Assembly: GCA_026419785.1 (NCBI GenBank)
Contig: JAODTK010005805.1
Coordinates: 1 to 64,000, forward strand
Source of the DNA: Sclerodactyla briareus
Lineage: Eukaryota > Echinodermata > Holothuroidea > Dendrochirotida > Sclerodactylidae
Reading direction: 5' to 3'
DNA: 64,000 nt
Shown piece by piece: positions 23,601 to 35,802 of this stretch. The translations under genes and the position numbers were made by a program. Position 1 is the stretch's first letter. The number at the start of each line of letters is the position of its first letter. The notes beneath the pieces are model-generated. The model saw only the letters and a list, made by a program, of their open reading frames with translations, had not been told where the DNA came from and did not search any database.

Positions 23601-24231
23601 AGCTAGCGCCACCATTACGTGTATTTGTAAGGATATGTGACCGAGCGTCACTTGAGTTCTGCCATTGTTGTCACCTGTTTCCATTACTCGAAATTGTACG
23701 TTTACTTCCCTCAGTCGTAAAGTTAACATTGCATGGTTCTTCTGAAATATGGGTTGATTGGGTTGTTGGGTGTGTGTACCTGAAATTCCCACTTTGCCAA
23801 GAACATCCGGGTCTTTGGATGGAAAAGATTTTACAGAGAGCTGCCTGTTTGATTGAAGATTCTTTGAAAGGAGGAGTATAGAACCGTGGCAAACGCAAGG
23901 TGAAGTAGCTGCGCCAATCCACCTTACGCTCTATAAGCAAAAAAAAAAACTCCAGAAACTCGATTGGCTGTTCTCTCGCTATAAGGGACTTGTCATGGCA
24001 GAAATAACTTTATATCACTAGGTAAACCTCTTGCGAGAGATCAAAGGACAGGAAATAAATTGCACGGCGTTCCGTCTGCCTAATAAATACGCATTCATCA
24101 TGAAGCCTAGTCCTAGTGTTTCATCAGTAGGTGAGAATTGCCTGCCACCAGTTAAATATGGCTAAATGGACCAGGCAGTGAAAGAACTTCTCTGAAGTGT
24201 TTGTTCATTGTTGTTATCAGCCTGCCGGCTG

Positions 24232-24383
24232 TCTATACTATATATATATAGTATAAGTTATATATATATATATATATCTTATATATATATATATATATTA
24301 TATATATATATATATATTAATATATATATATATTATATAAATATATTATATTATATATAGTATTATATAATAATATATATTAT

Positions 24384-24420
<37 letters not shown>

Positions 24421-24513
24421 CTATAGATATATATATATTTGTTTTAATTTTTAGTTTTTTCTTTTTTTTAATATATATATCTATATATAGATAATATATA
24501 TATATATATATAT
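24232..24513. repeat. long (TA)n tract, unit A only
   Basis: About 280 bp of interrupted TA repeats, including self-complementary blocks and one short T-rich interruption near 24440-24470. The unit-B site (about 42553-42566) holds only a short TATATTATATATA. Confidence 0.92.
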
Positions 24514-24845
24514 AGCGTAGCCTCGACGAATCACAAATCCCGGATGTTGTGGGTTCGTTGAAATTTCATCATCAAAGAACAAATGTAACCACACGTGACA
24601 CCGAACCACGCGTAATGGAAGGATTTTGAGGTTTATCTCGCCTACATAGGCTAGAAGGGGCCCTTACTTGGGTTGTCCGAACAAATCACATAGTCTAGGG
24701 CCTATATAGGAGGAAACAACAATTCTGTTAACTGTGGGTTTGTTGAAATTTGCGTCTCAAACGACGAAACAAATTATCAAAAACAGTACGTTACACCAGG
24801 ACGGCCCGTAATTAAAATGTCAATTAATTCCAGGTCAGTTCAACT
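24514..24845 (+). repeat. two diverged copies of a roughly 160-bp unit
   Basis: Starting at about 24520 and 24680, the same order of words occurs twice: 'gaa/caaatcaca', 'tgttgtgggttcgttg' against 'taactgtgggtttgttg', then 'aaatt', 'gacaccgaaccacgcgtaat' against 'acaccaggacggcccgtaat', then 'aggtt/agt'. Unit B carries the same pair at 42565-42895, so this inner duplication predates the outer one. Confidence 0.6.
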
Positions 24846-26139
24846 CCTCCATGCTGGTAAGAACAATTCCGGCTTGGCAGTTATAGGGCTGTTGTTAGGC
24901 ATATCCTAATTGTGTTTCGTCGAATATCACCCCATGTAAGGCATTGTAACTAAACTTCAGTTACCCAGTAGCCGCTTGCAGATTTTGACTTTGAAGACTC
25001 AATGAGAGCAACGACGATCTCAAGGTCAGTGGAAGTGAAAACTCCCTCCTTTAGACTGCATCGGATTGATTTGAAAAACTAGCAAAGATCAGTGGGAAAA
25101 AAGCGTGGTTCGATAATGGGCGAATCTCGAGTCTCAAGTTCCAGACTCCTTTTGTTTTGTGTGATCTAGTATTCACAATGATTGTTGAGTTCAAATGAGT
25201 CACGAGGGGAAACCGAACCATGCGCCCTAGAGTTCACAAAGTTAGTGCAGATTTGTATTCGAGTCCCTTATATAGTAAAAGTACTGTTACGTGTAACATC
25301 AACGAATTTCCATGTATTATTCCATTCATTTCTTCTTGAGATATCTTGCATTGGGTTACACGGCAGTGGAAAATAGCCATCTTAGCTAGTTGTCAGGAAA
25401 ACTTGCGTACCAGCGACGCAAGCATCCAACTCTGATCATTTCATGTTGAGGGAAAAGGTTATCATTATTCACATAAGATATACCCTTTACACCGTGGCAA
25501 CATGAAGGTTATAGGAGTTAATTAAGCGTTACACTCAATGGAACCAGGAATTTCAAAAACTGCGTCTAAATGACTCATTTTGAATCACAATTCGTTATTT
25601 ATACGAAGGGATTATAACAAATCATGAAAGAGAAACGTTTCCCATCAGTAGTTTCATGTATTTGTTGTAAGGTATGATGGAATAATGAGAAAATAATGCA
25701 GTTTTACAAATTTGGAGTCATCTAGTAATAACTTTGGGGTGTAGGCTGGAGCAGTCAGTTGATCAGCAATGGTGAAAAAGCGTTTCAATAGAATTAAAGT
25801 TCCATTTTTCCTGTCCTCCTATCCAGCCAGCCGAAGCTAACATTACGTTAGAATCTATTGATTTATGATATGAAAAACTACACTTTGAAAAAAAAAAAAT
25901 TGTGAAACGAGAGTATAGGTCAAAAATTCGTAAATTTCGGGAATAGGCCAGGAGGAAACGGATATATTTGTTGATGTGTTGTTATGTGTAGGCGGCTTTT
26001 TTTTTAATTCACAATTTTCTCAAAATAGAAATGATGAGTGTTGTAGTTTTGACTGAAGTTCTCATTGTAGATGAGGGGGGGTATCGAACGAGGCATTCAT
26101 TTTCCATATTATTGAGTTTTTTCTCGAAATATTCCTGTC

Positions 26140-27935
26140 ACCGTAATCCCGGAACAATTTAAAAATGGGCGGTCCACGAATCGCCCCTTTTGGTGGTGAC
26201 CCGGTTTCTTTCTGGCCTTCAAATAAGCACCACTTTGATTTTGAAAAACGGGGAAAATGAACACCAAGGGAAGAAGGAGTAAGGCTGAGCGGGTTTGGAA
26301 ATATGAACAATTTGATATATTAGCAACGAAGAATTATTCTCGGACACAATTTGGATTTTGATACAGGTCTTTTAAATCAAACTTATTTACAATCGCCGAA
26401 AAAAAATCAGCAAATAAGGAACTATTTGTCAATAGGCCTACGTACTTTTGAGTTCAATTGGGCTCCTACAGTTAACGCAAATTGCCGCTAACGGTAAACA
26501 AAGTTCCGGATATAAGAACCTTTTAGATGTGTCATTGATAAAAAAATGCCGTCGGGATATGAATTATAAGAATTTGATCGATATTACAAGATATAAATCC
26601 CCCTAAATAATCACATGTGTATCGTCAATACTGGCCCATTAATTCGACAACGTTCCGTAGCGTTTTGAAAACTAGTCTCGCTTGCCTCGCGCAGGTAAGT
26701 TTGAGTGCCCAACGTTTCATGGCCTCTCTATATTTAAATTAAGCTCGTATGTAGAATAATTCGACCTGACATGAAATATGACATGCAACCACATTATGAA
26801 ATGTTAGCTAACATTAAACATATATGTAATGAACATAGCTAATAACTATGATAATTGTCACTATTTGCTGCGATGAGCGCCCAATTCGATCCGCGATACA
26901 AATAACAGTTGGCAACCCTATGCAATGGGACGGCTGGTGGAAATGGTCTACGTGCGATTTTCTATCGATTTTTTTATTGGACCTAAAAAAGGCCGTCGTT
27001 CCCATTGTCCCATCAGAATAGTTAACATAGGCAGTTCGACCACAAAGAACCCTCTTTAAAACAGTTTAAACTGGACCAATAGACTATGGAGTTCTCATGA
27101 CCGCATTCTTGTACACCCACACTGCGTTTAAATTGGGTGAAATCTACGTTCTCTATTGAGAATTCATTTCGAAAATATTTTTTCAGCCGAAAAAGCCGTC
27201 GGTCCGGGAGAAATATCGTTTTGAATTGGACACGATGAGAAGAGGGGACTATCTACTTTCAGTTATTGATAAATGGAGTGATGCTTACCGGTTCCAGGGG
27301 TTATTCAATTCTAACGAATAATTTTTGCCGTAAATAAAGGGGAGTACACACAACATCACGTCTGGTATTAGACCTAAAGACAAAGCGCGGGTTAGTTCGT
27401 TATGGGCTATCAGACAGTTCTCTTTCCCTCCTCTCCTGGCCAATTGATCAGAATTCAGTCCCCGCCACGGACGATCTTCTATTTTCATCGAAAAAGTTTG
27501 AAACATACCGGTTTCGCTGACTCGACTGTATAACTCGGACCTAAAATGAAAATCCATCTGAAAAATGAAGATCAGAATACGGTAGATCGCACCCTTATTA
27601 TCAGACGAGTATTCGTCTTCAGAAGAATCGATTCCGTGAAAAAAAAAAAAAAAATATGCCGTGGAAATGTCATTTACATTAATTCTAGTGATTTTCTGCT
27701 TCTCGAAGCGCCGTTATATCGCAGGACTTTCCGCTAGGCCCGCAGAGTTACAGAATAAATCTCATCAGCTTGAACGAGAAAACCATCTATATTGACCCGT
27801 TGTACACGCGTTCCCAATAAGAGATTTCTGGGCTCGAGGGTCTTGCCCAACACAACGAGACAACTGTTTCGATAGACGCACAATATATAAAAGTTAAAAA
27901 CTTAAAGCCGGGCATTCGAGATACACGTAAATTCA
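26140..27935. other. block present in unit A only
   Basis: Unit B passes directly from the equivalent of 26135 ('tcgaaatattc') to the equivalent of about 27938 ('atttcaaaggc'), so about 1.8 kb is inserted in A or deleted in B, with a short shared ATTTC-like word at the joint. I find no terminal repeats, target duplication or coding support inside it. Confidence 0.6.
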
Positions 27936-28023
27936 TGACCAATTTCAAAGGCGTCGATTTCAATCTGGCGTCGGACTTGTTTTGAGCAGGATAACCCCCC
28001 CACCGTCCCCCGTTCCGTTTCCA

Positions 28024-28043
28024 CCCCCCCCCCCCCCCCCCCC
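28024..28043. repeat. run of 20 C
   Basis: An uninterrupted homopolymer inside a CCCC-rich patch. The matching place in unit B (43853-43901) has two shorter C runs with a duplicated 'cgtcgactatgcattgagc' between them. Confidence 0.85.
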
Positions 28044-28820
28044 GTCCCCGTCCCGTCGAAGTCTGTTTTGCACTTTCGTGACCTTTTTTAAACACATGCA
28101 CTCTATGTCTATATGTGTTACGAATGGCATGTGGGGTAAGCGCAATCTGCTGGCTAAAAGTCTCGTTCGAAATGCTTTGTGCGTTGTTTTCTTGGCGCCC
28201 CAATTCACGTTTCCACTGCTTTCCACCAGGGGGCATAGGCCGACATCCGTGATCTGTTGTCGATCGGAAAACGTCTTTAAGGACTTCATGATGGTCGGAA
28301 TAAATATGATAAACTTATACGTACCGGCATTTGCCCCACTTTTAGAAATTGATCCATGACGGCCTTCAAGGAATCACAGACTGAATATTACCGACACGAA
28401 TAGAAATGCACTATCTTGGTATGTGAAAACCCGTTGTGACGACCCAAAGGTAGTGGGACCTTCCATCAGTAGCGTAACGGGGTGATTGAAAGTGAGGGAG
28501 GAAGGGGTTGACAATAAGCTTAATGTACCGACATCATAGTCAGTATACCGACACTGTCAGGGGGCGGTTTGTGAGGCACATGTTGGGGGCTACTTACTTT
28601 GTTGACGTACTGAGCGGAGCGCCGCCATCGATTAGTGCGCATCGTACAAGATTTTTTTATATATAGATATTACAGATCACCAGAAAATGCCTTTCCCAGC
28701 TGCGAAAAGGGCCATTGAAGTCTTGTCCTATTTGGCACATTCATCATGTTCACACTACTACATGGACCCATACGGGGGGCGGGGGGGGCTTCAGGAGAAT
28801 TTTGGAGGCTGACCATAGCT

Positions 28821-30976
28821 CAGTGGCGTGTAGCTACGGGGGGCGTGGGGGCGGCGCACGCCACCCATGAAAGTGCCCGGCGCCCCCCCCCCAGTCGCCC
28901 CCCCCCAACTGGAAATCTGGCTGAAAAAAATTATATATCGGCCTAGCGTAGCATTTTTGTGCATCAAGGACCAACGTTATAACTTAGGGTATAATACATT
29001 TACATTTTGCCTCAAAATGTGCAACTTTTTTCAGCGAGCTGCGCGCGCAAGAGTACAGTGTGCGGCCCTAATGGCATAACCCGACATTTGGGAAGACTAT
29101 AGCCTTGGCCTTGCCAGGAAAACCACCAATGGTCCCAGGCCTTTCGACCACGGTGCACTGCGCGTGCCGGTGATGTCTAGCCTACGTGAACCAATTGTCT
29201 ATGAAACTGTCTTTATTCACGCGGTCACCTCATTCTATGTGGACTGCGACCTAATGAAACATTTACCTCGGAAAAATTCGCGCGCTACGCGCGCGTTGGG
29301 GGCTACGTTGACACAGTCATCACGGTGATATTCGTTTATAACCTTTCCACGTTGCGTAGTCTCCTAATTGAAAAAAAGAACATATTAAAACCCCCATCTG
29401 CAGTGCCACCGTGACCACCACAATGAGTATGCAGGGAAGTCAGAGGAAAATCCGAGTTTTGCCTTCCACCAAACTGCTAAAAAGGCACATCCAGATGGTT
29501 GCAACTAAGCTCGCAAAGTGTAATTTTCGATGATTTAGGCGGTATGAAAAGTTGAAATTTTCTCTCTAACCGAGAAATCGCCCCTCACCCCCTTTTCAAA
29601 ACGTATTGGAGCCTGTTTACATTCTAGCCCACTCTAGCCTGTATAACGAATACCAGCCATTGGGAAAACTTTGCACACAACCTTGGATAATTTTCACTCC
29701 AAATGGGAAAATATTTTCCCAAATTGGGTCTAAGGATCTGCCCAGTATAATGATTCAGATAATACAGTCAGGTGGCAGAAGCAATTACCAAGTTAGGGCA
29801 AACCCATTATCTTAGTATCCGGGCAACCGCATATTCAGGTTTGAGATTGGAGGGGGGGAGGGGGGACGCACTCGGCGCGCGAGGATTTTTCCAGAAAAAA
29901 AAAAGAAAAAAAAAAACGTACGGATTGGACGTTAAGTTTAAGCTTGACATGCCGCGACTAAAATCACCAGGGACGGGTAATTCCCGGCAATCTGGGAGAT
30001 CGCAAACCCAAAATTTTCTAGTACGCCCGCCGCCAACCGAGGTGGCGCTCTGCGTAGTTGATAATTTGGTCCCCCACAATCGAAGTCGTGCCCCCCCCCT
30101 TGTGCCCAGAATGAAAAAGTCTGGTGACGCCACTGCCCAAGGCACTAAAGATTTTTCGAGAGAATGGACAAATTACTGGTGCAGCAGGACCTTGAGCCTG
30201 CATGGTGCAGGATTTATGTAGATGAAACTTGTCATTCATTCGATTACCGATCGTAGAGGATGACATGAATAATCGTTGGATTTTTTTTTTAATTGTTTTT
30301 TGCCTTCTGGCATCGTCCAGACTCCAGACAGCACACATTTTCTCAGACACCTCCATAGAACACCATGGTACATGAATTCGGAACACTCAGGAAGTGCCGT
30401 TTCCGGCCATCTGGAGGGTTGTGAAGAAAATTTTCCTTGTACGCTGGGCGCAAACTCGTGGTGACCATATTTCGGGCGAACGAATTAGGAGAAAAATTCC
30501 GAGCCGGGATGAAGCAAGAATAGAAAGGATTACCCAAAATTTACCAAATAGTGCCCAATTTTTTATTGATGCTCCAAAAATGTTCGAAAAAATTGCGCGC
30601 TCCGCGCGGCAATAGTCTAGTTTCGGAGCAGTGGCTTCACGGTACATGCTTTGCAATAAAATTTAGGCAACTTTTGAGATTCAGCGAATTTTATTTCTTA
30701 TAACCCTCCAAGCCCGCCATTTTGATGTCAACAGCCTCTACAAAAAGTGGCTATGCACGGAGTGACCTCCTTAGAATAGGTCAGGGAAGTGCCACTCCCT
30801 GCCATCTAGGGGGCGACCATTTTCTCCAAAATTTCCTTTGTACGCCTCGCGCCAACCAATAGTGGCGCTCCGCGTAGGGGGGATAGTCACATTGGCGCCC
30901 CCCAGAAAAAAATTTCAAGCCCCCCCAGCGCCCCCCCCAGCGCCCCCTAATGGAAAAATCCTGGCTACGCACACTG
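28821..30976. mobile_element. nested TIR element, hAT-like
   Basis: The left end is CAGTGGCGTGTAGCTACG at 28821. The right end, read inward, is CAGTGTGCGTAGCCAGG, ending at 30976. Flanking 8-mers are CCATAGCT (28813-28820) and CCCTAGCT (30977-30984), a 7/8 match of the length hAT elements duplicate. Another inward-reading end (CAGTGGCGTCACCAG, ending at 30135) lies inside, so this is itself composite. Inside are GC-rich palindromes such as GCGCGCTACGCGCGC at about 29279-29295. No coding frame is recognised. Confidence 0.5.
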
Positions 30977-31166
30977 CCCTAGCTCCCCGTAAAGCCGCGC
31001 CTGGACACTTACAGAGTCATCAATTACGGAGAAAGATCTAAACAGATGTGAATTACACTACTCTTACCCTAGATCCAACACTCTACGAATATATTGTAGT
31101 ATTCCTATACCGCCGGATAGTTAATGACACACAATACAGTAAGTACTAGACCTGTAGACATCGCCT

Positions 31167-32010
31167 GCCGGGTAAACCGCAACGTGTATATCCCCAATTT
31201 TGATCATTCAGAGGGTGACATTGTTTGCCTTGTTTTCTTCAGAAGAGGATTTATGACCCAGTGAGGGGGATGGATGGGTTGGGGGTTCCAATGCACACAC
31301 CATGATCCGACTTATGCAAATGTCAAATCCGCAAAAAAAAAAAAAAAAAAAAACATTTTCGCCGCCGGGTGGGATAGTATTGGGGCGAAAACAAGACGCG
31401 CAAATAGCGAAAAAAAAAGAGATTCGCAAAAAAATCCAAAATGGCTGCCGTCAGAGCGGTTGGGCGACGCCCACTGTTTCACCTGTTCAAAATTGTCATT
31501 ATGGATATGTGTGCAAAGTTTGAAGGAAAAACAATGTCAAAACTGCTGAAAAATGATTTTCGCAAAAATTCAAATAGCGCCGGGTGGGCTCGTATGGGGC
31601 GAAAAAAAAGTTGGTCTTCAAACGATCGCCATGCTTCAAACGCGCAATCAGCAAAAAACCTTCGCAGAAATCCATCCAAAATAGCCGCCGTCAAAGCGGT
31701 CGGGCGACGCCCCAGTCGTTCCGACTAATTCAAGATTTTCCATCTAGGACAAAGTCATATGGATCCGACAAGGTACTGGGGAGATATTGTACAAACATTA
31801 TCCGTACAGTTTCATTAAAAATCCAAGATGGCCGCCGCCATAGTAGTCCCGCGATGCCCACATTCGAACTCATCGAATCTTATAAGGGCGAACATGTGTG
31901 CAGAGTTTGTGTCAATCGACATTGTGTTAGAGCGTTATTGCGTCAACACGAACATCTTCCGGCGGACGCGGTGGCGGCGGCGGTGACGACGCTGCCAAAA
32001 CCATTATATC
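31167..32010 (+). repeat. family R3, copy 2, with a 240-bp inner repeat
   Basis: The R3 lead motif (GCCGGGTAAACCGCAACGTG, then TATATCCCC) is at 31167-31195. Further right, 'gctgccgtcagagcggttgg' at 31444 recurs in slightly changed form at 31684, 240 bp on, and 'cgccgggtggg' at about 31361 recurs at about 31578. It ends in a 'ggcggcggcggtgacgacg' stretch, as copy 1 ends in 'ggcggcggcgg'. Frames here are translations of the repeat. Confidence 0.55.
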
Positions 32011-32255
32011 CCTGAAGTGGGGCTATAATAGCGCCCGTTAAGTCGTCAAATAGTATCATCCTAAGAATAAAGAGTATCCTAAAAAAAAGCAGTTCATATT
32101 CACTTGGTAATTCCCTTTGAACAGTCATGACCTGTAGGAAATTACAATGAATTTGTCAATAACATAGAATCCTGATTATTCATGCCGACTGGAACGATGC
32201 TTATACCAATACATCCAATACAGACTTCATTCAGTGAAATAACAGCAACAGTGAT

Positions 32256-32756
32256 CAAGTGCGGATACAGGTTTTCTCAAGGGGCGGGAGGGGGGAGGGG
32301 GGTGATAGTGATGAAATAGTGCAGACAGTACAAAACCCACCATACCAGGAGCAGTAGTGCGAAGTCCCCTCAGCGTGGGTTCAGTGCCGCCTTAGGGCCT
32401 TGCGAAGCTGTAGAATTCCAGGGCTCTCTAGTGCAAGCTGTTGCTCAATTGGGGATATTTTATCATGATTTTGATTAACGAGATTCTGGAAAATTTCAAG
32501 ATACTCATAAGATTTCTGTTGCTTCATAGAACAGACAAAAATTAGCACAGGTCTACCTGGCCGTTCGTATTGCGAAAGAATCCCGAAATGCATAATCTAA
32601 ACAGGTGAATAGTATAAGGTGTGATCAAGTCGACCGATATTACCGGGACTATTTCATAAAAAAAGAGGGACTGAAACGTAATAAATTGTGTAGCTGCTGA
32701 AAATGGGGGGTGGGGCCTGAAGCAGTAAGCCCCCCCCCCCCTTGGATCCGCGCCTG
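32256..32756. mobile_element. non-autonomous TIR element
   Basis: The left end is CAAGTGCGGATACAGG and the right end read inward is CAGGCGCGGATCCAAGG, two related terminal inverted repeats. Both ends are flanked by GTGAT (32251-32255 and 32757-32761). The 501-bp interior has G-rich and C-rich runs near its ends and no frame. A 5-bp match is shorter than the usual 8-bp hAT duplication, so either the duplication has decayed or the class differs. Confidence 0.5.
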
Positions 32757-32811
32757 GTGATCCTATTTGAGCATCAATAAAAATTCAAAAAAGGTTGCCA
32801 GTATCCTGCCG

Positions 32812-32880
32812 CAGTGGTGGCGCCAGGATTCCCCGACGAGGGGTCAATTAAATAAGAAGTTCCCCAACGGGGGGTCTAGG
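32812..32880 (+). mobile_element. 5' end of an element related to the 40575 MITE
   Basis: CAGTGGTGGCGCCAGG, followed by 'attccccgacgagggg', matches the first bases of the MITE at 40575 almost word for word. A matching 3' end with target duplication was not found. It may extend rightward to the CCGCCCCCTG end at 33500. Confidence 0.45.
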
Positions 32881-34707
32881 CTCGTTCGAAGATTTCCGAG
32901 CCCTACCCGATCCATAAGTCAAAACTGCATCTTTTATGCAATAATCTTAATACCTTTTTCAAGAAAGGGAACAAAAAATGAAATCGGTGACCTTCCACTC
33001 AATTAAGAAATCTGAATGAAATATGTGCAGGACGTTCACCCTCCCCAACAGAAGTAAATTAATTTCTTTCAGGGAAATTTCGAAGATATCCATTAAGTGT
33101 ATATCCTAATTAGAAAGGCCACCATTGTATGAATTTGAAGGAAGATAGGAGGATGGATACGGGGATCTCCAACTTAAGGGATGAACTCGGCAAAAAGCAA
33201 AAGACCTAGGCGCACGAAGGGCGTCGAAAGTGTTCAGCTCTAATATATATGATATATATTATCATTAAATAATATTTTATAAAGAAGGGTGGAAATAATT
33301 ATACTGTCGGGGAAACAGGCCCTCGTCGAGTTGTGTGAATTTAGTACCCACTCGGGAATCAACCCCCAACGGAAGGGGGGAGGTTTCCCCGACGGGTGGG
33401 GACATGCCCACGGTCCGCAGGATGTACCGCAAGATCGGCAAATGTACCGACGGACAGTCTCGGGACGAAAAGTGGGGGGGGGGGGGGCGTCCGCCCCCTG
33501 CTCTCCATTCAGTTACGCTATTTAGTCTGTGAGTCTTCAATTTGTTTTTATACACACCCTTGGCGCTCAATACTGCCGAAAACAATTCACTGGAGATTTC
33601 CATATATACTACTTGTATACGCAGTGGTTCCGCGACCTTTTTCTCCCCATTACCCCTTTGCCAATTGGTCGAAGCAGTTCCCCTACTTGCTATTCATTGT
33701 GTTTTGTAAACGAGAAGAATTCACAACTCCGATAATCCTGCAAAATGATTACCTTCATATACATTTTATTCTCCCCTGAAATCTTGAAATTAACCCCTGG
33801 GGAAATTCCCCCTGTTTGGGAACTTCTGTTTGCATTAGACACATAAAGGTCTATAGAAAGATTAACCGAAGTTACATATGAACAGATAACGCATTGAGTT
33901 TTGACATGAAACCCTCAACAGTATCGCAGTGCCTAACATAAATTATATTGGGGCCGTAGCTAGCTGTTCCACAATGTGGGATAATAACACTGGAGGACCT
34001 ATCCCGTAATAAAAAAAGCCGATGCATAACTAGCAACTACCGTAATACAAAGCCAATGTAGAAAATGTACTTTCGAAATATCTACGGTAGAAGAACTATC
34101 TATCCTACGATTGAGATCTGAAGTAAACCTTGCACAGTTATTTAGAAGTTATGGCAAAAAGAATCATATTAATTTCTTCTTCGTTAATACTGCTTTATTG
34201 TATACATATCTGTTCGGTTTCTATGAGTGGCATTGCTAATCCCCGTTAAACTGGTTGGTAGATCAAAACTCAACACTTATCACTTAACCCTCCTCTTATC
34301 ACTTCTTTTGGACAGATGGAACTATCGCAGCTTATATAATAATACAATAATATATAAAATAGAGCAATGAGACTTATTAAACGCAAAATCCAGACCTAAA
34401 TCTGCTGATTCTGCCTCAGTGAGCTACTATTACAAAAACCCCAAACCACTCCTCCCACTGAACCGAATAACAAGTGAAAAATACATCAACTGCGGTAGGA
34501 AAGAAATGGTGATTTTCAGATGTTTCTTCAAGGTGTTCAACGATTGGAGGAATCGGAGGTCGACTGGTACGTATAGGCTGTCCCAGGGACTGGTTCCGAA
34601 ACAATGAACAAGCTCTAAAAATATAGGAATGTTGCGTGTCAAGTAGAACACACCCATTTTTGCTTTTGTACACGCTGTGGTGCTTCTGTGAATAGCATTC
34701 TAATGTC

Positions 34708-34788
<81 letters not shown>
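34708..34788. repeat. (ATT)n microsatellite, unit A only
   Basis: About 27 trinucleotide units. Unit B (near 46850-46915) has an unrelated sequence before the shared 'ctaccaggaggccgg'. The poly-Ile and poly-Asn frames here are artefacts. Confidence 0.95.
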
Positions 34789-35780
34789 CTATTACCAGGA
34801 GGCCGGTGTCCAGCAGTCTGCACTTGATGATGGTGCTGTGTCCATAACCAGACCTGGGCTGACAAAGTTGATCATCTTGGGAACGTTGAAGGGATCGCCA
34901 CATGTTCCGATATATGTTAGCTAGTAGATGTTGGCTAGTTTAATGTTGTTCTTTACCGCTTACCACTACTCACTAATTCATATCCACTCCATGGTCAGTT
35001 GCGTACGCACGGGGGTCAGAACCCTCTCCCTGCCCTAACCCATTACCCAGTTATCAGACTATTTTAACAAGAAAAGAAAAACTGAGTTTTTGCAGTCCGG
35101 TAGAAAAGTTTTGCTGCGTTATTTACCGAATATTGCAGCAGCTGTGTCTAGGGCCCATAATTGTACGTATTTGCCAATAAGGAGGTGATACCATTTATGA
35201 GGGCATCTTCCATCGGTTCCCACCTCAACCCCATGCCCCACCCCTCCATGACAATCTCTGGCGGACTCTACTGTCGCATGGTAATCAACCGTTGTTACTG
35301 TTAGGTGATGATAGGTAATCACATGTAATTAATGCTTGTAGTATATGTATCCACTATTCCGGGTCGAATTTCCCAGAGATGTCGCAAAAACCATACTTCC
35401 TTCCTCGTCCAGTGCACAGTGCCATCTCTCGGTCAACGAGTCCACTCTCACTGCTCCCGTGCGTGTTGGAGTGCAGCCAGGTTAGGATGAGATCTTGGTG
35501 ACTGCGAAATAACAGCATTATGGCACCGTTGAATTGCGAACATTCGCTGTTTGTCCTGTTTGGTCCATGACGTCACTACAACGTCCTTGCCTTATCACCC
35601 ACCGAGCTTTCATAGTTCCGCAACGTATCAGCTCCAATTGTTGTTGAAAAATGTGAGCAATAGCGTGTGTAATCAGTGTAGACTACTGCTTTAACTTCGA
35701 ATTCGTTCGTTTCGTACTGAATATGTGCCACGATTCACAGAGACTTGCAGTGAATAAACTCTCATTTCTAATGACTATAC

Positions 35781-35802
35781 AAAAAAAAAAAAAAAAAAAA
35801 AA
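35781..35802. repeat. poly-A run
   Basis: About 22 A residues, unit A only. It is just left of a block conserved with B ('ggagagacacggg') and could mark the 3' end of a retroposed insertion in 35490-35780, but no target duplication is clear. Confidence 0.6.

Larger units (their letters stand above)
23601..25300. other. duplicated non-coding sequence, conserved A/B
   Basis: No exon is supported on either strand. Conservation with 41800-43350 is broken by small indels in all frames, with no three-base periodicity that I can see. Confidence 0.4.
28467..33530. mobile_element. 5-kb composite insertion, hAT-like, unit A only
   Basis: Unit B reads straight through this point (about 44460-44475). 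In A the left edge is CCTTCCAT|CAGTAGCGTAAC at 28459-28478. Near the right edge are CTCTCCAT at 33501-33508 and then GTTACGCTA at 33512-33520, the complement of TAGCGTAAC from the left edge. A left CAG start and an inverted TAGCGTAAC are typical of hAT-type ends, but the right end is degenerate and I cannot fix it to the base. Several smaller elements are nested inside. No transposase-like frame was recognised. Confidence 0.6.

Noticed and set aside
27787-28359. Frames of 100-150 codons on both strands
   Set aside because: They run through a 20-C run as poly-Pro or poly-Gly on both strands at once. Unit B breaks all of them.
29772-30386. Overlapping frames up to 149 codons
   Set aside because: They lie within nested TIR elements and across A-runs. 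There is no domain and no conservation in unit B.
34688-34924. Poly-Ile / poly-Asn frames
   Set aside because: Translations of an (ATT)n microsatellite.
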